The notes under the pieces were generated by a model. It saw only the letters and a list, made by a program, of their open reading frames with translations. It was not told where the DNA came from and made no database searches. From assembly GCA_900104495.1 (NCBI GenBank), contig FMXS01000019.1, positions 1 to 64,000 of the forward strand: a stretch of 64,000 bases of DNA. Direction: 5' to 3'. This document shows, one piece after another, positions 7,564-15,731 of this stretch. The position numbers and the translations under genes are program-made. The stretch comes from Ruminococcaceae bacterium FB2012 (GTDB taxonomy: Bacteria > Bacillota > Clostridia > Oscillospirales > Ruminococcaceae). Position 1 is the stretch's first letter; the number at the start of each line of letters is the position of its first letter.

Positions 7564-7597
7564 TGCAAAGGACTTGCAAAGGTCAGTATGATATACT
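7564..7597 (+). promoter_or_regulatory. SARP-type direct-repeat promoter, site B
   Basis: Two identical TGCAAAG heptamers start at 7564 and 7575 (11 bp apart), and the -10 box TATACT begins at 7592, 10 bp after the second heptamer. Geometry is the same as at sites A (7473) and C (36502). It would drive the micropeptide genes at 7654 and 7774. Confidence 0.55.
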
Positions 7598-7653
7598 GAG
7601 CACAGAACAAAGGAGATCAACAAAACCAAAATTCACCGAAAGGAGGAAAGAGA

Positions 7654-7722
7654 ATGATAACAGGGCTTTTGATAGCAACAGGCATTGTTATCGTCATTTC
7701 GATGATCTATATATTCGGATGA
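7654..7722 (+). CDS. Micropeptide D, 22 residues, membrane helix
   Basis: ATG follows AAAGGAGGAAAGAGA. The product begins MITGLLIATGIVIVISM and ends IYIFG, almost entirely hydrophobic, and resembles micropeptide A at 335. It lies 57 bp downstream of promoter site B and is followed by a second micropeptide gene. Role unknown: secreted signal, membrane-active toxin or regulatory leader are all possible. Confidence 0.5.
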   Translation: MITGLLIATGIVIVISMIYIFG

Positions 7723-7773
7723 TCGGACAGAAAAAACGCTTAAAAATATGGCAAAGAAACAGGAGGGATAACT

Positions 7774-7836
7774 GTGTTTATTTTCATAGCGATCACATTC
7801 CTGCTCACGCAGACGGATCAACAGTATATTCCCTGA
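7774..7836 (+). CDS. Micropeptide F, 20 residues
   Basis: GTG at 7774 follows AGGAGGG with 7 bases of spacing. The product starts MFIFIAITFLLTQTD and ends QQYIP: a hydrophobic N-terminal half and a polar tail. Part of the same transcript as micropeptide D. No known homologue is recognised. Confidence 0.4.
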   Translation: MFIFIAITFLLTQTDQQYIP

Positions 7837-8305
7837 GCTGAAACAATTACTGCAACCACGCACAGCTGTCGGCTGACGCCTTTGTACGGTGTTGCCTTTG
7901 TGCCAAGGAGTTTTTTGAATGAAACAGAACAAGGAATAAAGCGTCCGTACAAAATGCACGGGCGCTTTTTTATCAAACCGAGTTACTGATCCCTGCTAAA
8001 GATGTACTCCGCTGTCTTAACATATCCGGGACAGCTTGTTATCAACAAGCCAAAAAGAAAATAGTCTTGACAGCTGTCACGGCAGACGATGTAAGATCAT
8101 CTTCCCCCAAAGATCCCACTCAGCATCCATTTCAGGCTTTCTCCGGCCTGATTTTACATTTTTACAAGCTGAAAGTTGAATCAACACACTAAAGATATTG
8201 ATTCCTATGCAAATATATGATATAATATAAACAAGTCAAGGGCAGCTGTAAGAGAACTATAACACTGCTGAAAAGAACGCCGCCGTAAAAGCGGCCGTCA
8301 ATGGG
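7837..8305 (+). other. Intergenic region: six-codon ORF with terminator, then MATE promoter
   Basis: AAGGAGTTTTTTGA precedes a six-codon ORF (MKQNKE, 7919-7939) whose stop runs into the terminator hairpin AAAGCGTCCGT/ACGGGCGCTTT (7938-7972). A degraded half of the MITE-like repeat seen at 41770 (GTACGGTGTTGCCTTT) lies near 7885-7900. Between 7980 and 8170 nothing is recognised. TTGATT and a TATAAT-like box upstream of 8230 could be the promoter for the MATE gene. Confidence 0.4.
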
Positions 8306-10048
8306 GTGGTTTATCTGAAAGGATTCTGTGAAAAGAAATTTCGCTCGATGCTGATATCCGGCACATTCACCAAGGCAGTCATGTATCTGATGCTGCTGAG
8401 CGACAGCATAATTGCCGGGTTCTTCATAGGCGAGAACGGTGTTGCCGGGATAAACGCCATCACGCCTGTAACAGCCATTGTCACGTTTTTCGGAGATCTC
8501 GGCTCAACAGGCGTAGGCATCGTTTTCTCACGCGAGGTCGGAGCTATGAGAAAGCGCCGCGCTGACGAGATCTTCGGGCAGGGTCTGATAATCAGCATCG
8601 GTCTCGGACTGATCTCCGCCCTTATGATCTTTGTGTTCCAAAGCGCCTATTTCAGCGCCAGCGGCATCACGGGAGAGACATTGGAACAAGCCACCAAGTA
8701 TTACCGCCTTGTGCCGATCAACGCTTTTCTGACCATTGTGATCTTCTATCTTGAGCAGATGGTCTACAGCGACGGAGACGAGCTTTGCAACAACATCTGT
8801 TACGGCTTCCAGATAGGCGGCAACATCATCTGCTCGGTCATTCTGACAAAATTCTTCGGAATGACGGGTATCATCTTAGGCTCGGTCATAGGCAACAGCC
8901 TCGGTATCCTTGCCTGCCTGTGGCACTTTTTCCGCAGGAACAACACCCTGCATTTTGTGTGGCACCTGTCCTTTAAGGATTTCCTGCTTACCTCGAGGTA
9001 CAGCATCGTGGATTCCTCCGTATATATCTGCTGGGGATTGATGGACTATGTAATGATAGGTTTCATTTCACGCAGCTACGGAGATCCGGGCTTGATAGCG
9101 TTGGCAGTTGTCGTAAGCCTGATCGAGTTCGGCGTCGTTCTGGACGGCGTGGGAATGGCGATGCAGCCCCTTGTCGGTACCTATTACGGAGAAAAGAATC
9201 ACAGGCTCATAAAGCGGGTCACGAAGGCGGGCATCAAAGCAGCGATCGCAGAAGGAGCTGCGGCGACCTTGCTTATTATGATCTTTGCGAAGCAGTTCTG
9301 CGGCCTGTTCGGAGTTACCGATGGAGCTTCGCTCACTTCGTCGGTAACGGCTATTCGGATAGTCTGTCTCGGATTTGTGTTCTGCAGCCTGGTCTCACTC
9401 ACCACTTCTTACTATATGCTGATCGACCGTATAGCTATGGCGACCTGTTTCGCGTGTCTGCAAAACGGCTTGCTTTATATCCTCCTGCCGGTACTCGGAT
9501 CACTTCTTTTCGGAATAAACGGTCTGTGGGCGGGATTTGTCGCTGCTCCGATACTGACGCTTGTTTTCGCTATGCTTTTTGTGTATCTCAGATTCGGCAA
9601 AAACGACTTCCCCTTCTTGCTGGGTGATATGGATACCGAGATCGTTGTTATGGACGATATACTTAGTCCGGAGTCCGTATCTGCACTCTCCGCACAGGTC
9701 ACAGATCGCCTGATCTCCCATCAGTACCCGAAAAAGACGGCAAACCGGGCCGGGTTGTTTGCGGAGGAGATAGGGCTCACCGTCCTCGATATCAATAAGC
9801 AGTCAAAGAAGCCGATACTGGTGGAGCTTTCACTTTTCTTTGAAGACGGTCAGGTGCTTATCATAGAACGGGATTCGGGAAAGCTTTTCGATCTGACCGA
9901 CCCCGACGCACAGGTCAGCGGACTCAGCGGATTCGTGTTGAGCGGTCTGATGGAAGCACACAAAGAAAAGGCGTATCTCGTTACTACGGGTTATAACAGG
10001 AACATGATACGCTTTTCGCGGGAACCGGAAACGGCAGGGGAAATGTAA
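8306..10048 (+). CDS. MATE-family exporter fused to RsbW-like ATPase domain (first copy)
   Basis: Protein of 580 residues. Residues 1 to about 445 are a MATE-type multidrug/metabolite exporter with about 12 membrane segments. Residues about 455-580 form a soluble tail that resembles HATPase_c_2 (RsbW/SpoIIAB-like) anti-sigma kinases: an N-box-like LFAEEIGLTVLDIN and a G1-box-like ERDSGKLFD. The nucleotide site looks less canonical than in the paralogue at 30684. GTG at 8306 is the start used here; ATG at 8350 is an alternative that shortens the N-terminus. No adjacent phosphatase is present, but a PP2C and a STAS protein are encoded at 19343 and 21209. Typical MATE proteins are about 450 residues, so the tail is an addition. 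Confidence 0.75.
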   Translation: MVYLKGFCEKKFRSMLISGTFTKAVMYLMLLSDSIIAGFFIGENGVAGINAITPVTAIVTFFGDLGSTGVGIVFSREVGAMRKRRADEIFGQGLIISIGLGLISALMIFVFQSAYFSASGITGETLEQATKYYRLVPINAFLTIVIFYLEQMVYSDGDELCNNICYGFQIGGNIICSVILTKFFGMTGIILGSVIGNSLGILACLWHFFRRNNTLHFVWHLSFKDFLLTSRYSIVDSSVYICWGLMDYVMIGFISRSYGDPGLIALAVVVSLIEFGVVLDGVGMAMQPLVGTYYGEKNHRLIKRVTKAGIKAAIAEGAAATLLIMIFAKQFCGLFGVTDGASLTSSVTAIRIVCLGFVFCSLVSLTTSYYMLIDRIAMATCFACLQNGLLYILLPVLGSLLFGINGLWAGFVAAPILTLVFAMLFVYLRFGKNDFPFLLGDMDTEIVVMDDILSPESVSALSAQVTDRLISHQYPKKTANRAGLFAEEIGLTVLDINKQSKKPILVELSLFFEDGQVLIIERDSGKLFDLTDPDAQVSGLSGFVLSGLMEAHKEKAYLVTTGYNRNMIRFSREPETAGEM

Positions 10049-10078
10049 AATGAATGCATCCTTTATCCTCCCGATCCG

Positions 10079-10711
10079 TCACAGATCCATTCTGAAAGAC
10101 CAGTTCCCGATAGTTTTATCTTTGTATGTAAGCGTTTCTTTTTTTATCAGCGTGAACCCGTTTTTAGTATAAAAGGCCACGTTTTTCTCAGAATTGGTAG
10201 TAACGGTCATCAGATCTCCGCCATTAGCTTTTACCAACGGGATAACAAGATCCTGTATCGCACCGGATCCGATTCCGTGCTTTTGATATTTCGGATCAAC
10301 GGCCAGGAAATACAAATGCCAGCGGGGTTCGGGAATGCTTTTTACAACAGTTTCCGTTTTATCTGACAATTCCATATACTTAAGGGTGTCTCTGAGCCCG
10401 ATCCTGGCTATGATACCCGCCATTCCGCTGACAGCATAATCCCAAAAACCCACCGGTTTGTCTGAGGGCTTCTCAACGATCACGATAACTCTGACCTTTC
10501 CAGCCTCAATACCTATATAGCAGTCATCCTTGCGGACAGTAGCTTTGAATATCCCCTTAATAAGATGCTCATAAAAACTGCGCAGCTTTTTCTCTGATTT
10601 GAACCGGTCTTTGAAAACTCCCCAAAAAAGCGGATAATCAACAAAAGACTTCGTGAAGACCTTTAATACCTCAGCTTCATACGAGCTGTCATAATGCTTA
10701 TATTTTACCAT
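10079..10711 (-). CDS. GNAT-family N-acetyltransferase
   Basis: Predicted acetyltransferase of 210 residues. The acetyl-CoA binding motif LYFLAVDPKYQKHGIGSGAI lies around residues 135-155, followed by NVAFYTKNGF, the usual GNAT strand 6 region. An ATG at 10711 lies 9 bases after GGAG and is preferred over ATG at 10717; the frame itself is open to 10768. Substrate is unknown. It is convergent with the upstream exporter gene and has no operon partner. Confidence 0.75.
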   Translation of the reverse strand: MVKYKHYDSSYEAEVLKVFTKSFVDYPLFWGVFKDRFKSEKKLRSFYEHLIKGIFKATVRKDDCYIGIEAGKVRVIVIVEKPSDKPVGFWDYAVSGMAGIIARIGLRDTLKYMELSDKTETVVKSIPEPRWHLYFLAVDPKYQKHGIGSGAIQDLVIPLVKANGGDLMTVTTNSEKNVAFYTKNGFTLIKKETLTYKDKTIGNWSFRMDL

Positions 10712-10943
10712 TTTCATATTCTCCTTATGAACCGTGATATCTGCTGAGATCATTATAACATAATTCATTGAAAAGTCAACAACCTATCCGCAGCGGAAGT
10801 GCCAAAGGCTGCGCAGATGTTTGGCCTTGACACATCAGTAAGAGTCAATTTGCTGAGCGTGAGTCATACGCTGAGTATTGGAAGTAGATCAGTCGGAAAG
10901 GTAAAGCGAGGAGGAATAATAAAACATAAAACTATTGTTTTGC

Positions 10944-10972
10944 TTGAAAACTCAGAAAAAATATGGTATACT
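10944..10972 (+). promoter_or_regulatory. Sigma-A promoter of acetolactate decarboxylase gene
   Basis: TTGAAA (10944) and TATACT (10967) are separated by 17 bp, about 60 bp upstream of the ATG at 11033. The 270-bp region from 10769 otherwise holds no supported gene. Confidence 0.55.
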
Positions 10973-11032
10973 GAAACAAAGCACAGCGACACTTTGTGTT
11001 CGTAAAATAATAAACTAAAAGGATGTGGAAAC

Positions 11033-11863
11033 ATGAAAAAGAAAGCAGCTGTTTGTGCTCTCGCGCTCACCCTCGCAGTGCTGACCTCCTGCGGTGACAG
11101 CTCGTCATCAAGCGAGAACAAAAAGAACGAGACCCCGGAAACTGACAGGGAAACTATCTATCAGGTATCACTTTTACAGGGCTTGACACTCGGCGACTAT
11201 AACGGAAGCATAAGCGTCAAGGAGCTGAAACAGAAAGGCGATACAGGCATAGGAATATTTGAAGGTGTCAACGGAGAGCTTATCATGGTTGACGGAACTG
11301 TTTACAGAGCAAAGGCAGACGGCTCAATAGAAACTGCGCCTGATGACGAAACTATCCCGTTTGCAAATGTCACATTCTTTGACTCTGATGAAAAGCAGGA
11401 TATCAGTGATATATCAAGCATTGCCGACCTTAAAAAGCTGCTTGATGAAAAGGTCGAAAAGCTTGGCAAAAACCAGTTCTATATGGTCAGAGTTGACGGT
11501 ACATTCAAGAAAATGCACGCTCGCAGCGAGCTGAAGCAGGAAAAGCCATACAAGCCGCTTGCGGAAGCGCTTAAAACAGACCAGAGAGAATTCAGTTGGG
11601 ATAATATCGAGGGAACGGTGGTTGCCTTGTATTGTCCTGAGTATATGAAAGACCTCAACGCTGCAGGCTGGCATCTGCACTTTGTTTCAAAGGATAAAGC
11701 GTACGGCGGTCATGTACTTGAGCTTGATGTAGACAAAGCGGAGCTTAAAATAGACTGCACACAGGGCTTTAATATGCAGCTGCCTGATACGGAGATGTTC
11801 CCGACACTTGATCTTACCAAAGACCAGTCGGAAGACATTAAAAAGGTCGAGACTAAGGACTGA
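11033..11863 (+). CDS. budA: Alpha-acetolactate decarboxylase, predicted lipoprotein
   Basis: Protein of 276 residues. It converts 2-acetolactate to acetoin. Family motifs are all visible: YQVSLLQGLTLGDYNGS, IGIFEGVNGELIMVDG, MVRVDGTFKKMHAR and the metal-binding GWHLHFVSKDKAYGGHVLEL with its three histidines. An N-terminal signal peptide ends in a lipobox (VLTSCGD), so the enzyme is probably exported and lipid-anchored, whereas most family members are cytoplasmic. It stands alone, without acetolactate synthase nearby. A terminator follows at 12003. Confidence 0.85.
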   Translation: MKKKAAVCALALTLAVLTSCGDSSSSSENKKNETPETDRETIYQVSLLQGLTLGDYNGSISVKELKQKGDTGIGIFEGVNGELIMVDGTVYRAKADGSIETAPDDETIPFANVTFFDSDEKQDISDISSIADLKKLLDEKVEKLGKNQFYMVRVDGTFKKMHARSELKQEKPYKPLAEALKTDQREFSWDNIEGTVVALYCPEYMKDLNAAGWHLHFVSKDKAYGGHVLELDVDKAELKIDCTQGFNMQLPDTEMFPTLDLTKDQSEDIKKVETKD

Positions 11864-12002
11864 ATGCCCGCATCAGAATGCCAGTCAAGCAGGTCAGTGT
11901 TCATCAAAACGAGGATAAGAGCATTGACATCAGCTTCGGAATGAATGGCGACCGGGAGGGTTCCAAAGCGATATATCCTGATCCAAGAGCATAAAACACA
12001 GA

Positions 12003-12030
12003 AAAGCGTGGGGAAAACCTCACGCTTTTT
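12003..12030 (+). terminator. Intrinsic terminator after acetolactate decarboxylase
   Basis: AAAGCGTGGGG-AAAA-CCTCACGC followed by TTTTT. The 140 bp between the gene and this hairpin contains no supported gene. Confidence 0.7.
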
Positions 12031-12079
12031 GCAGTTCTCAAGATATGAAACAAAAATCGCCATATATGGTTTCGCTTCA

Positions 12080-12108
12080 TTGACAAATACAATGTTTTGT
12101 GCTATAAA
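12080..12108 (+). promoter_or_regulatory. Sigma-A promoter of BspA-like gene
   Basis: TTGACA at 12080 and TATAAA at 12103 with an ideal 17-bp spacer. It lies 170 bp upstream of the coding region, leaving room for a leader that contains a terminator-like hairpin. Confidence 0.65.
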
Positions 12109-12207
12109 ACTATATTATAGCAAGCACAGATGCGCGGAGCTCTGGCGGAAGGGGATCGGCAGCTATGCCAAAGCGTATAACGATCATGCCATTTATTGGA
12201 ATTATAA

Positions 12208-12245
12208 CGGCTCTGCGGGGCAGCTTTGCCCTGCGGGGCTTTTTG
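12208..12245 (+). terminator. Terminator hairpin inside leader of BspA-like gene (possible attenuator)
   Basis: CTCTGCGGGGCAGC pairs with GCCCTGCGGGGC, followed by TTTTT. It lies between the promoter at 12080 and the coding start at 12283, so it would stop the leader transcript unless read through. No known riboswitch is recognised. Confidence 0.5.
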
Positions 12246-12282
12246 AGTTGATCCGGACATATTCTTAACAGGAGGAAAAAAC

Positions 12283-14093
12283 ATGACAATAAGCAAAAAG
12301 CTGAAAGGATCACTGCGGGGCTGGTAGCTCTTGCACTTATGGCGGGCGCCGTCCCTGCGGATATCGCGCGGTTCGACCCGTTTGAAGCCGTGCCGGTCTC
12401 GGCGGAGCCGGAGGAGCATACTGCTCCCTATGTTGTAACTGAGGGCAGCGATGTTGTTCTGCACCTTGCAGGCTCGGAGTGGACTAAAGATGACGTTGAA
12501 AATTTGCTCGATGGATCACAATACAGCAAACCGGATATCACTAAGATCATAGCCGACGGGGGAACTGTTCTTCCGGCAAACTGTTCACAACTGTTCTATG
12601 GTCTCGGCAGCAAATTCTGCAATGTGAAAAGCATTGACCTCAGTAATGCAGATGCGTCGGGTGTTACCGATATGAGCTATATGTTCGCCTATTGCGAGAA
12701 AATGACCGAGCTTATTCTCGGAGATGATTTTGATACAAGCAGCGTTACCGATATGAACAGTATGTTCTTCTCATGCAGATCTCTGTCTGCTCTTGAACTG
12801 GGAAACAGCTTTGATACGAGCAAGGCTACAAATATAGGTTTTATGTTCGGCTACTGCAGCAGTCTGACTGCCCTCGATCTGAGAGATAAATTTGATACAA
12901 GCAAAGCTGAATATGTGGCACATATGTTCACAAGCTGCGACAGTCTTTCAAGGATCACCCTTAACAACAAATTCTCTACAGGCATCACTGATGGGATGTA
13001 TCTTCCCAACGGTAACGGCTGGTATAAAGGAACGGAAAAGATCTCCGGCAGCGGAAATAATGCCGTGATAGCCGCGTCGAACTTTGATGCAAAAGGCACT
13101 TTGATCACAAAGGGCATCGTCAATGAGTTCCAATTCACAAACCTTACCCTGAAAGACGACCTGGGGCTGAACTTCTATGTCAGCAACGTTACCGACGACA
13201 GCATGGGCAGCCTTTCCGTCAGGTTCACCGGTAAGTGTGCGGAGAACGGAACCGTGATACCCCTTACGAAAAAGGTCATTGACGGAAAGAACTATTACTG
13301 CGCCGCCGCAAAGGAGACCGCTATGGCCAACGCCCTGTACGAATACTACAAGGCAGCAAGGGAATACATTATCACCTCTGACCTTTCGATCATTGATCAC
13401 GATATCACCCTGCAGGACGGCGAGGTGCTGACCGGAAAGAGCTACAACTCTAAAAAGATATGCATAGCCGAGGGCGCGACTGTCACGCTGAAGGATGTGT
13501 ATCTCCGCCCTGACGGCACGTATGCGGGGATCATCTGTGATAACAACTGCACGATCATATTGGAAGGCAAAAACACGCTCGTAGGCGGAGGTTATGATGA
13601 TAGTGATTACACTTACAAGGATTATCCCGGCATTTACATAGCCCCGAACAAGACCCCTACTACCGACGGAACAGGCAGCCTCTCTGTAGATCATAATAAC
13701 ATCATAGGCTCCGGAGCAGGCATCGGCGGAGGCACACGTATGAATTGCGGGAATATCGTTATAAACGGCGGAACGATCAATGTGGTCGGCGGAGCAGGAG
13801 CGCCGGGTATCGGTTCCGGAGATTATGCTACTGGCGGAAATATTATCATTAACGGCGGTACTGTCAATGCAAAAGGCGGTATGTTTGCACCGGGTATCGG
13901 CTCCGGCCACGAAGAAAGCTCCTGCGGAAATATCACCATTACAAACGGAGTAACAAAGGTGACTGCTACAGCCGGAGAATTCTCACCTAACAGCATAGAC
14001 GCCGGAAAAAACGGCACCTGCGGCACGGTAACGATAGGCGGCACTACAGGCCCGATCTCAGAGAGCCCTTACACCTATGAACCTGAACATTAA
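12283..14093 (+). CDS. BspA-like (DUF285) surface protein with frameshifted signal peptide
   Basis: About 600 residues. After the N-terminus come DUF285 leucine-rich-type repeats (pattern MF-YC--L--L-LGD-FDTSSVTDM) at about residues 110-220, then a region with a run of GIGSG and INGGT repeats (about 480-580) that looks like a beta-helix. Such proteins are exported surface adhesins or carbohydrate-interacting proteins. The ATG at 12283, with AGGAGG upstream, begins MTISKK but meets TAG after 14 codons; one additional A in the run of five As would join it to KAERITAGLVALALMAGAVPA, a good signal peptide that continues into the long frame (open from 12339). Either a sequencing error, a null allele or slipped-strand phase variation. 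No cell-wall sorting motif is visible. Confidence 0.7.
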
Positions 14094-14115
14094 TGACCGA
14101 AAGGACAGGACAGCT

Positions 14116-14232
14116 ATGAAAAAGTATGAATATACCGGACTCGAAATAGAGATCATCGAATTTGAGTCGGAGGACGTTATCCTCACCAGCGACCCCGACG
14201 AGACCACCGGATTCTGCGGGCAGCACGGATAA
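14116..14232 (+). CDS. 38-residue acidic peptide (MKKYEYTGLEIEIIEF type)
   Basis: ATG at 14116 follows GGACAGGA, 22 bp after the BspA-like gene. The peptide starts MKKYEYTGLEIEIIEFES and ends ETTGFCGQHG. This resembles a recurring class of short Firmicute peptides with a MKKYE-P--E-I-F--EDVI-TS pattern, of unknown role; a leader-core organisation like a RiPP precursor is possible, but no maturation enzyme is nearby. The end of the transcript is the strong terminator at 14318. Confidence 0.5.
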   Translation: MKKYEYTGLEIEIIEFESEDVILTSDPDETTGFCGQHG

Positions 14233-14317
14233 ACAAACTGCTGCACAGCGCTTGACATCACTTAAAATCAAACACCCGTAGTCTGACCGTCCGCCCGGCG
14301 GCGGATCCGGGAATAAC

Positions 14318-14382
14318 GGGTCGGGATCACTTCGGCCGCAGAGATAGCTGTGTTCCTGCGGCAGATGATCCCGACCCTTTTT
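14318..14382 (+). terminator. Large bipartite terminator
   Basis: A perfect 12-bp outer stem GGGTCGGGATCA/TGATCCCGACCC encloses an inner GCCGCAG/CTGCGGC stem and is followed by TTTTT. It ends the BspA-like/peptide transcript. Confidence 0.75.
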
Positions 14383-14523
14383 GTTTCAGTAAAACATGAA
14401 GTGAGAGATCAGTTCTGCCGTTTTGGTGATTTTTTCAAAAAGCGCTTGAATTGATCTAAGAAATGTGTTATAATTATACAAACTATGGCAGCGCGATCTG
14501 CAAGCCGGAAAAGAGGTATTTCT

Positions 14524-14892
14524 ATGAAGATAACGAATTTCAGCCCGATCATCGTCACGAAAGACGCGAAGTCTGTGACCGGGCTTTTTGAAGCCCTCGG
14601 ATTTGAGCATCGGCACCGGAAGGAAGGCGTGGGTGACGGAAAAGTGAACGTCTACGATATGAAGCACCCTGACGGTTTCCGGGTGGATGTGGCTCAGACC
14701 GACGGTCTACCCCAGGATCAGACCCTTATCAGAATGAACGTGGATAATATCGAAGAAGCCTTAGAGCTTCTTGCCGCCCGCGGATTCAAGAACCCCCTCG
14801 GGGATGAGATCGAAGACAGCGGCTCGTCGAGGACCGCCCTGATGGTCTCGCCCTCAGGCTTTGCTGTCCGGGTCATCCAGCACACGAAATAA
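14524..14892 (+). CDS. VOC (glyoxalase/bleomycin-resistance) superfamily protein
   Basis: Protein of 122 residues with the beta-alpha-beta-beta-beta pattern of VOC proteins: NFSPIIVTKDAKSVTGLFEALGF at the N-terminus and NIEEALELLAARGFKNP in the second half, ending in a strand AVRVIQH. The start is ATG at 14524; an upstream in-frame extension has no ribosome site. Catalysis cannot be assigned, because only some metal-ligand positions are obvious. It is 18 bp upstream of the lipoprotein gene and may share its transcript. Confidence 0.65.
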   Translation: MKITNFSPIIVTKDAKSVTGLFEALGFEHRHRKEGVGDGKVNVYDMKHPDGFRVDVAQTDGLPQDQTLIRMNVDNIEEALELLAARGFKNPLGDEIEDSGSSRTALMVSPSGFAVRVIQHTK

Positions 14893-14910
14893 AGAAAAGG
14901 GAGAAACACT

Positions 14911-15696
14911 ATGAAGATCAAGCCCTTATTACTCACTGCCCTGCTTGCCGTGTCCTTATCCTTCGGCGGCTGCGGCAATAATGATCCCGATACAAGCAGC
15001 AAAAATGAAACTCCTGCAAGCACCGCCGACGTCCGGGATATACTCTCGCCGAGGGAGCGAATGGGTGAGGAACCCTCCGATTCCCCCGACTGGGTAAAGG
15101 CTCTGCCTCAGGCTGCGACCGCAACTCAGATGTTTGTGGTGGCGGGCTACGATAAGAGCAGCGCCTGGATATCCTTCCACGAGAAGGATGAAAACGGAAA
15201 CTGGAAGATGCTGATGACAACTCCCGGCTTTACCGGGCTGGACGGCATCGGTCAGGCCAGCGAGGAGGTCTGCTGCACTCCCCAGGGCGTTTACGGCTTC
15301 AACTGCGCCTTCGGCATAGCCGACGATCCGGGCTGCGCCATGCCCTATTACAAGGCCGACGAGAAAACCTACTGGTCCTCCGACGACAGAGAGGGTATGC
15401 GCTACAATCAGCTTATAAAAGATCCATCGGAAGTGCCGGGCCTCGACCTGGAAAAGTGCGAGCATATCTATGACTATATGTATCCCTATCAGTACTGTCT
15501 GAACATCAGCTACAACGAGGAAGGAAAGCCCGGTGCAGGCTCGGCATTCTTCGTTCACTGCATCGGCGAGAGAAAGCCCTACACCGGCGGATGTGTTTCC
15601 ATCCCCGAGGACAGTATGTGCTATCTGATGAAGCACGTCAAGTCCGACTGCGTCGTTATCATCGACAAGATGGACGCCCTGGGCGCGAAGTTCTGA
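14911..15696 (+). CDS. L,D-transpeptidase-like (YkuD) lipoprotein
   Basis: Protein of 261 residues with a signal peptide ending in a lipobox (LSFGGCGN), so it is anchored outside the membrane. The C-terminal domain carries FFVHCIGERKPYTGGCVSIPE near residues 213-233, the H...GC-S active-site motif of L,D-transpeptidases, which cross-link or modify peptidoglycan. TPQGVYGFN earlier matches the substrate-groove strand. First gene of a run of four closely spaced genes (14911-19183) that looks like an envelope-related operon. A peptidoglycan role is inferred from family. Confidence 0.75.
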   Translation: MKIKPLLLTALLAVSLSFGGCGNNDPDTSSKNETPASTADVRDILSPRERMGEEPSDSPDWVKALPQAATATQMFVVAGYDKSSAWISFHEKDENGNWKMLMTTPGFTGLDGIGQASEEVCCTPQGVYGFNCAFGIADDPGCAMPYYKADEKTYWSSDDREGMRYNQLIKDPSEVPGLDLEKCEHIYDYMYPYQYCLNISYNEEGKPGAGSAFFVHCIGERKPYTGGCVSIPEDSMCYLMKHVKSDCVVIIDKMDALGAKF

Positions 15697-15731
15697 GCCC
15701 GGATACTACACAGCAAAGAGAGTGAACTCCA

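Noticed and set aside
10799..11005. 68-codon frame upstream of the decarboxylase gene
   Set aside because: It overlaps the best promoter for that gene, lacks a ribosome site and resembles nothing known.
11878..11994. 38-codon frame (MPVKQVSVHQNEDKSIDISF...) after the decarboxylase gene
   Set aside because: Codon use looks plausible but there is no ribosome site and no recognisable family; it may be a gene remnant. Not enough to call.
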